In this document: positions 61,261 to 64,000 of the stretch, in pieces
Layout of the letters: each line of letters opens with the position of its first letter
How positions within the stretch are numbered: the stretch's first letter is position 1
From: an uncultured Bacteroidales bacterium
GTDB lineage: Bacteria; Bacteroidota; Bacteroidia; Bacteroidales; Bacteroidaceae
Assembly (NCBI GenBank): GCA_902788315.1
Contig: CADAJS010000002.1
Span: 1-64,000 of the forward strand
Length of the DNA: 64,000 bases
Direction: 5' to 3'
Made by a program: the position numbers and the translations under genes
Notes under the pieces: generated by a model
Told to the model about the DNA's origin: nothing
Database searches by the model: none
Seen by the model: only the letters and a program-made list of their open reading frames with translations

Positions 61261-61458
61261 ATGAAGATTCACGTAAGCGACAGGAACGTCATCATAGAGC
61301 ATGCCGCAGGACAGCGCATGACCATCTGTAACATGGCAGGAAGCGTGGTAGCAGAGGCCTTCGTAGGCAGCAATGCCGAGACGTTCCCGATCGCTCCCCT
61401 GCCCCAGGGGCTGTATGTAGTGCGGGTGGGAGACGAGTCGGCGACCATAAGTTTCTGA
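61261..61458 (+). CDS. Orphan C-terminal sorting-domain ORF
   Basis: A 65-residue ORF that aligns along its whole length with the C-terminal domain of the GH18-like protein at 56.2 kb: MTICNMAGSVVAEAF versus VSIYNASGRLVFETP, APLPQGLYVVRVG versus SPLPSGIYVVRVG, both ending TIS plus a hydrophobic residue. It has no signal peptide. It is in the same frame as the preceding EEP gene but is separated by TAA, TAA and TGA. It may be a relic of an EEP-sorting-domain fusion or a free-standing domain. No promoter was recognised. Confidence 0.55.
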   Translation: MKIHVSDRNVIIEHAAGQRMTICNMAGSVVAEAFVGSNAETFPIAPLPQGLYVVRVGDESATISF

Positions 61459-61490
61459 GATATTCTACACCGACATTACGAACACGACAT

Positions 61491-61553
61491 ACCTCATGTC
61501 GCTGTGCGGCGTGCCGCATCGGGCTGCGCGGCGTGCCGCATCGGACGATGAGG
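61491..61553. repeat. Tandem hairpin repeat before the uvrA stop
   Basis: Two adjacent 22-bp units (61501-61522 and 61523-61544), each containing TGCGGC-GT-GCCGCA or its near copy, inside outer arms ACCTCAT/ATGAGGT. Possibly the terminator region of the two convergent units. Confidence 0.6.
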
Positions 61554-61567
61554 TAATAGGACGTTTT

Positions 61568-64000
61568 CTAATCCGAGACGTCGGACTGCCGCTCCTTGGC
61601 TCCGGCAAGCATGGGAGCAAGATAGCGTGCCGTCTGGCCCACCCCCTGACGCACCATCTCCTCGGGCGTTCCGGCAAAGAGCAGCCGACCGCCACGCTGA
61701 CCTCCCTCGGGCCCCATCTCGAGCAACCAATCGGCCGACTTGACGACATCCAAGTTGTGCTCAATGATGACAACTGTGTTTCCCTTATCCACAAGACGGT
61801 TGAGGACGCCCAGCAACACCTTGATGTCTTCGAAGTGAAGACCCGTAGTGGGTTCGTCCAGAATGTAAAGCGTACGTCCCGTATCCTTCTTGGACAGCTC
61901 GGTGGCCAGCTTCACACGCTGGCTCTCACCGCCCGAGAGCGTAGTGCTCGACTGTCCCAGCTTGATATATCCCAGCCCCACTTCCTGCAGGACCTTAATC
62001 TTATTCAGGATGTTGGGCTGGTTCTCGAAGAACTCCACAGCCTGATTGATGGTCATGTCCAGCACGTCGGCGATACTGCGGCCACGGAAACGCACTTCCA
62101 TCGTCTCGCGATTATATCGTTTTCCGCGGCACACCTCACACGGCACGGTGACATCGGGCAGGAAGTTCATCTCGATGGTCTTGTAGCCGTTTCCGCCGCA
62201 GGCTTCGCAACGCCCGCCCTTGACATTGAATGAGAAACGCCCTGGCTTGTAACCTCGGATCTTGGCCTCAGGCAGTTCGACAAAGAGATTGCGAATGTCG
62301 TTGAAGACGCCTGTATAGGTGGCCGGATTGGAGCGTGGCGTACGGCCCAGCGGGCTCTGATCCACGTCCACGACTTTGTCGATGAACTCCAGCCCCTCCA
62401 CACAGTCATAGGGCAACGGCTCGCGCAGCGAACGATAGAAATGCCGGCTCAAGATGGGCTGCAGGGTGTCATTGACCAAGGTGCTCTTTCCGCTACCACT
62501 GACGCCGGTGACGCAGATGAGTTGCCCCAAGGGGAAATCGACATCGACGCCCTTCAGATTGTTACCCGTGGCGCCACGCAGGCTCAGCAGATGGCCGTTG
62601 CCTGGGCGCCGGCGAGCAGGCACCGGGATGCACTGCCTGCCACACAGATAATCGGCTGTGAGCGTGGAATGACGCAGCATGTCAAGGTAAGTGCCCTGAA
62701 AGACGACCTCGCCTCCGCGCCGCCCTGCCCGCGGGCCGATGTCCACAATATAGTCGGCATTTTCCATCATCTCCTGATCGTGCTCGACCACAATAATGGT
62801 GTTGCCCATGTCGCGAAGGTTCTTCAGCGAACGGATGAGGCGGATGTTGTCTCGCTGATGCAGGCCGATGCTGGGCTCGTCCAGAATATAGAGGACATTC
62901 ACCAGCTGGCTGCCTATCTGGGTGGCAAGTCGTATGCGCTGGCTCTCGCCGCCCGAAAGGCTGACGGAGGGACGCGCCAGCGAGAGATATTCAAGCCCGA
63001 CGTCGAGCAGGAACCCCAGTCGCGTGCGTATCTCCTTCAGAATCTCGGGAGCAATCTTGCGCTGATGCTCGGTGAGATGTGCATCGAGTGTGTCAATCCA
63101 CTCAGACAGGGCACCGAGATCCATCGAAGCCAGCTCCATGATGTGCTTGCCAGCGATGCGAAAGTGGAGCGCCTGCCGATTGAGACGCAGTCCGTGACAG
63201 GCAGGGCACTCGGCCGTGCGGCTGAACTGCTCTACCCACTTCTGAGCCGCCACGCCCATCTCGGCATCCTGCATCTGCTGGATGTACTTTACCAATCCGT
63301 CGAAATTGGTGAAATAGTCGTTCGTGGTTTGCGTAACCGAAGCAGGCACGCGGAGACGTTCGGTGGAGCCGTTGAGGATTTCATCGACTGCCTCGTCCGG
63401 CACCTCGGAGAGCGGGGTGTCGAGCGTGCAGCCATACTTATCCAGCACGGCTTGAATCTGCCAGAAAATCATCGTCTGTCGCATCTTGCCCAAAGGCGCA
63501 ATGCCCCCTTCGCGCACACACAAGGAGCGGTCGGGGATCACCTTATCGACATCAATGAGGTTGACATAGCCCAACCCCTTGCAACGCGGACAGGCTCCCT
63601 GAGGACTGTTGAACGAGAAATCGTGCGGAGCTGGGTCCTTGTAGGAAATACCGCTCGTGGGGCACATCAGGCGCTTGCTGTAATACCTGGTCTGGCCCGA
63701 GTCCATATCGAGTACCATAATCAATCCATCGCCCTGGCGCATGGCATTGGCCACCGTCTGAGCGAGGCGCTTCTCGTCCTTCTCCTGAACCTCCAACCGA
63801 TCCACGACCACGTCAATGTCGTGGTTCTTATAGCGATCCAGCTTCATGCCCGGGACAATCTCCTGCAGTTCACCATCTACGCGGACATAGAGGTAACCCT
63901 TGCGCCGGATGGTTTCGAAGAGCTCGCGATAGTGACCCTTACGGTTCTTGACCATCGGGGCAAGGACGCACACCCGGCGTCCGGCATAATCCGAGAGCAC
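61568..64000 (-). CDS. uvrA: UvrA excinuclease subunit, 5' end outside window
   Basis: The C-terminal 810 residues of the nucleotide-excision-repair ATPase that loads UvrB on damaged DNA; the N-terminal about 130 residues, including the first Walker A motif, are off the right edge. Seen: the first zinc module region (CPTSG...ACPRC, in which the second cysteine of the first pair is replaced by S), both ABC signatures LSGGESQRIRLATQIGS and LSGGESQRVKLATELSK, Walker A GVSGSGKST, the second zinc module CEACGGNGYK...CEVC, and the H-loop region (VEHDQEMMENADYIVD, EHNLDVVKSADW). The C-terminal tail is short and polar. Convergent with the plus-strand operon. Confidence 0.95.
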   Translation of the reverse strand: MLSDYAGRRVCVLAPMVKNRKGHYRELFETIRRKGYLYVRVDGELQEIVPGMKLDRYKNHDIDVVVDRLEVQEKDEKRLAQTVANAMRQGDGLIMVLDMDSGQTRYYSKRLMCPTSGISYKDPAPHDFSFNSPQGACPRCKGLGYVNLIDVDKVIPDRSLCVREGGIAPLGKMRQTMIFWQIQAVLDKYGCTLDTPLSEVPDEAVDEILNGSTERLRVPASVTQTTNDYFTNFDGLVKYIQQMQDAEMGVAAQKWVEQFSRTAECPACHGLRLNRQALHFRIAGKHIMELASMDLGALSEWIDTLDAHLTEHQRKIAPEILKEIRTRLGFLLDVGLEYLSLARPSVSLSGGESQRIRLATQIGSQLVNVLYILDEPSIGLHQRDNIRLIRSLKNLRDMGNTIIVVEHDQEMMENADYIVDIGPRAGRRGGEVVFQGTYLDMLRHSTLTADYLCGRQCIPVPARRRPGNGHLLSLRGATGNNLKGVDVDFPLGQLICVTGVSGSGKSTLVNDTLQPILSRHFYRSLREPLPYDCVEGLEFIDKVVDVDQSPLGRTPRSNPATYTGVFNDIRNLFVELPEAKIRGYKPGRFSFNVKGGRCEACGGNGYKTIEMNFLPDVTVPCEVCRGKRYNRETMEVRFRGRSIADVLDMTINQAVEFFENQPNILNKIKVLQEVGLGYIKLGQSSTTLSGGESQRVKLATELSKKDTGRTLYILDEPTTGLHFEDIKVLLGVLNRLVDKGNTVVIIEHNLDVVKSADWLLEMGPEGGQRGGRLLFAGTPEEMVRQGVGQTARYLAPMLAGAKERQSDVSD

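Noticed and set aside
41032..61458. Classical polysaccharide utilisation locus
   Set aside because: No SusC/SusD pair, no hybrid two-component or anti-sigma regulator next to the enzymes.

Overview
The window reads as chromosomal DNA of a fairly GC-rich member of the Bacteroidota, order Bacteroidales (gut Bacteroidaceae/Prevotellaceae type). Evidence: promoters of the Bacteroidota form (TTTG or TTG, about 19-20 bases, then TAnnTTTG) in front of most transcription units; a TamB gene followed by a lipoprotein Omp85 partner (TamL); an Smr protein with a Bacteroidota-type N-terminal region; FtsX/MacB permeases of about 780 residues; type IX-like C-terminal sorting domains. No rRNA, phage, IS element, CRISPR array or SusC/SusD pair was seen.

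Layout. 0-4.3 kb: WYL regulator, a repeat-rich stretch, an initiator tRNA, a TetR-fabG pair and an RluA-type pseudouridine synthase. 4.6-14.4 kb: tamB-tamL, a nucleotidyltransferase and a membrane protein. 14.5-19.1 kb: Smr protein, a queA-family gene and a secreted GH18 chitinase. 19.1-28.8 kb: a five-gene minus-strand efflux operon (TolC, membrane-fusion protein, FtsX-type permease, ATPase, FtsX-type permease), with a receiver-Fis response regulator and a histidine kinase divergent from it. 29-31.7 kb: guaA, an SMR transporter and a truncated glutathione peroxidase. 31.7-38.8 kb: an AraC regulator divergent from a YbhGFSR-like ABC-2 exporter with its own TolC. 38.9-44.7 kb: GT2 glycosyltransferase, dihydroorotase and two large secreted carbohydrate-active-looking proteins. 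45.1-50 kb: polysaccharide nucleotide-sugar dehydratase, formate/nitrite-type channel plus TPR lipidless secreted protein, and a ThiD-like kinase. 50.1-61.5 kb: a secreted-enzyme district with four endonuclease/exonuclease/phosphatase-fold (EEP) proteins, a GH78-like rhamnosidase, an alpha/beta hydrolase, a GH18-like protein with a sorting domain, an MFS transporter, an FAD oxidoreductase and an orphan sorting-domain ORF. 61.6-64 kb: most of uvrA, running off the right edge.

How genes work together. The two export operons each carry a local regulator on the opposite strand (two-component pair for the MacB-type system, AraC for the Ybh-type system). TamB and TamL overlap and should form one envelope machine. 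The 50-61 kb district looks like extracytoplasmic glycan/phosphoester catabolism feeding an MFS importer and a cytoplasmic oxidoreductase, without a classical Sus system.

Most interesting non-gene structure: a short hairpin repeat present in about 14 copies whose stem is kept by compensatory base changes; two promoter families in which the spacer is conserved and an inverted repeat overlaps the -33 element; a transposable-looking inverted repeat carried in frame inside the Smr gene; and a tRNA 3' end repeated three times in tandem with its terminator.
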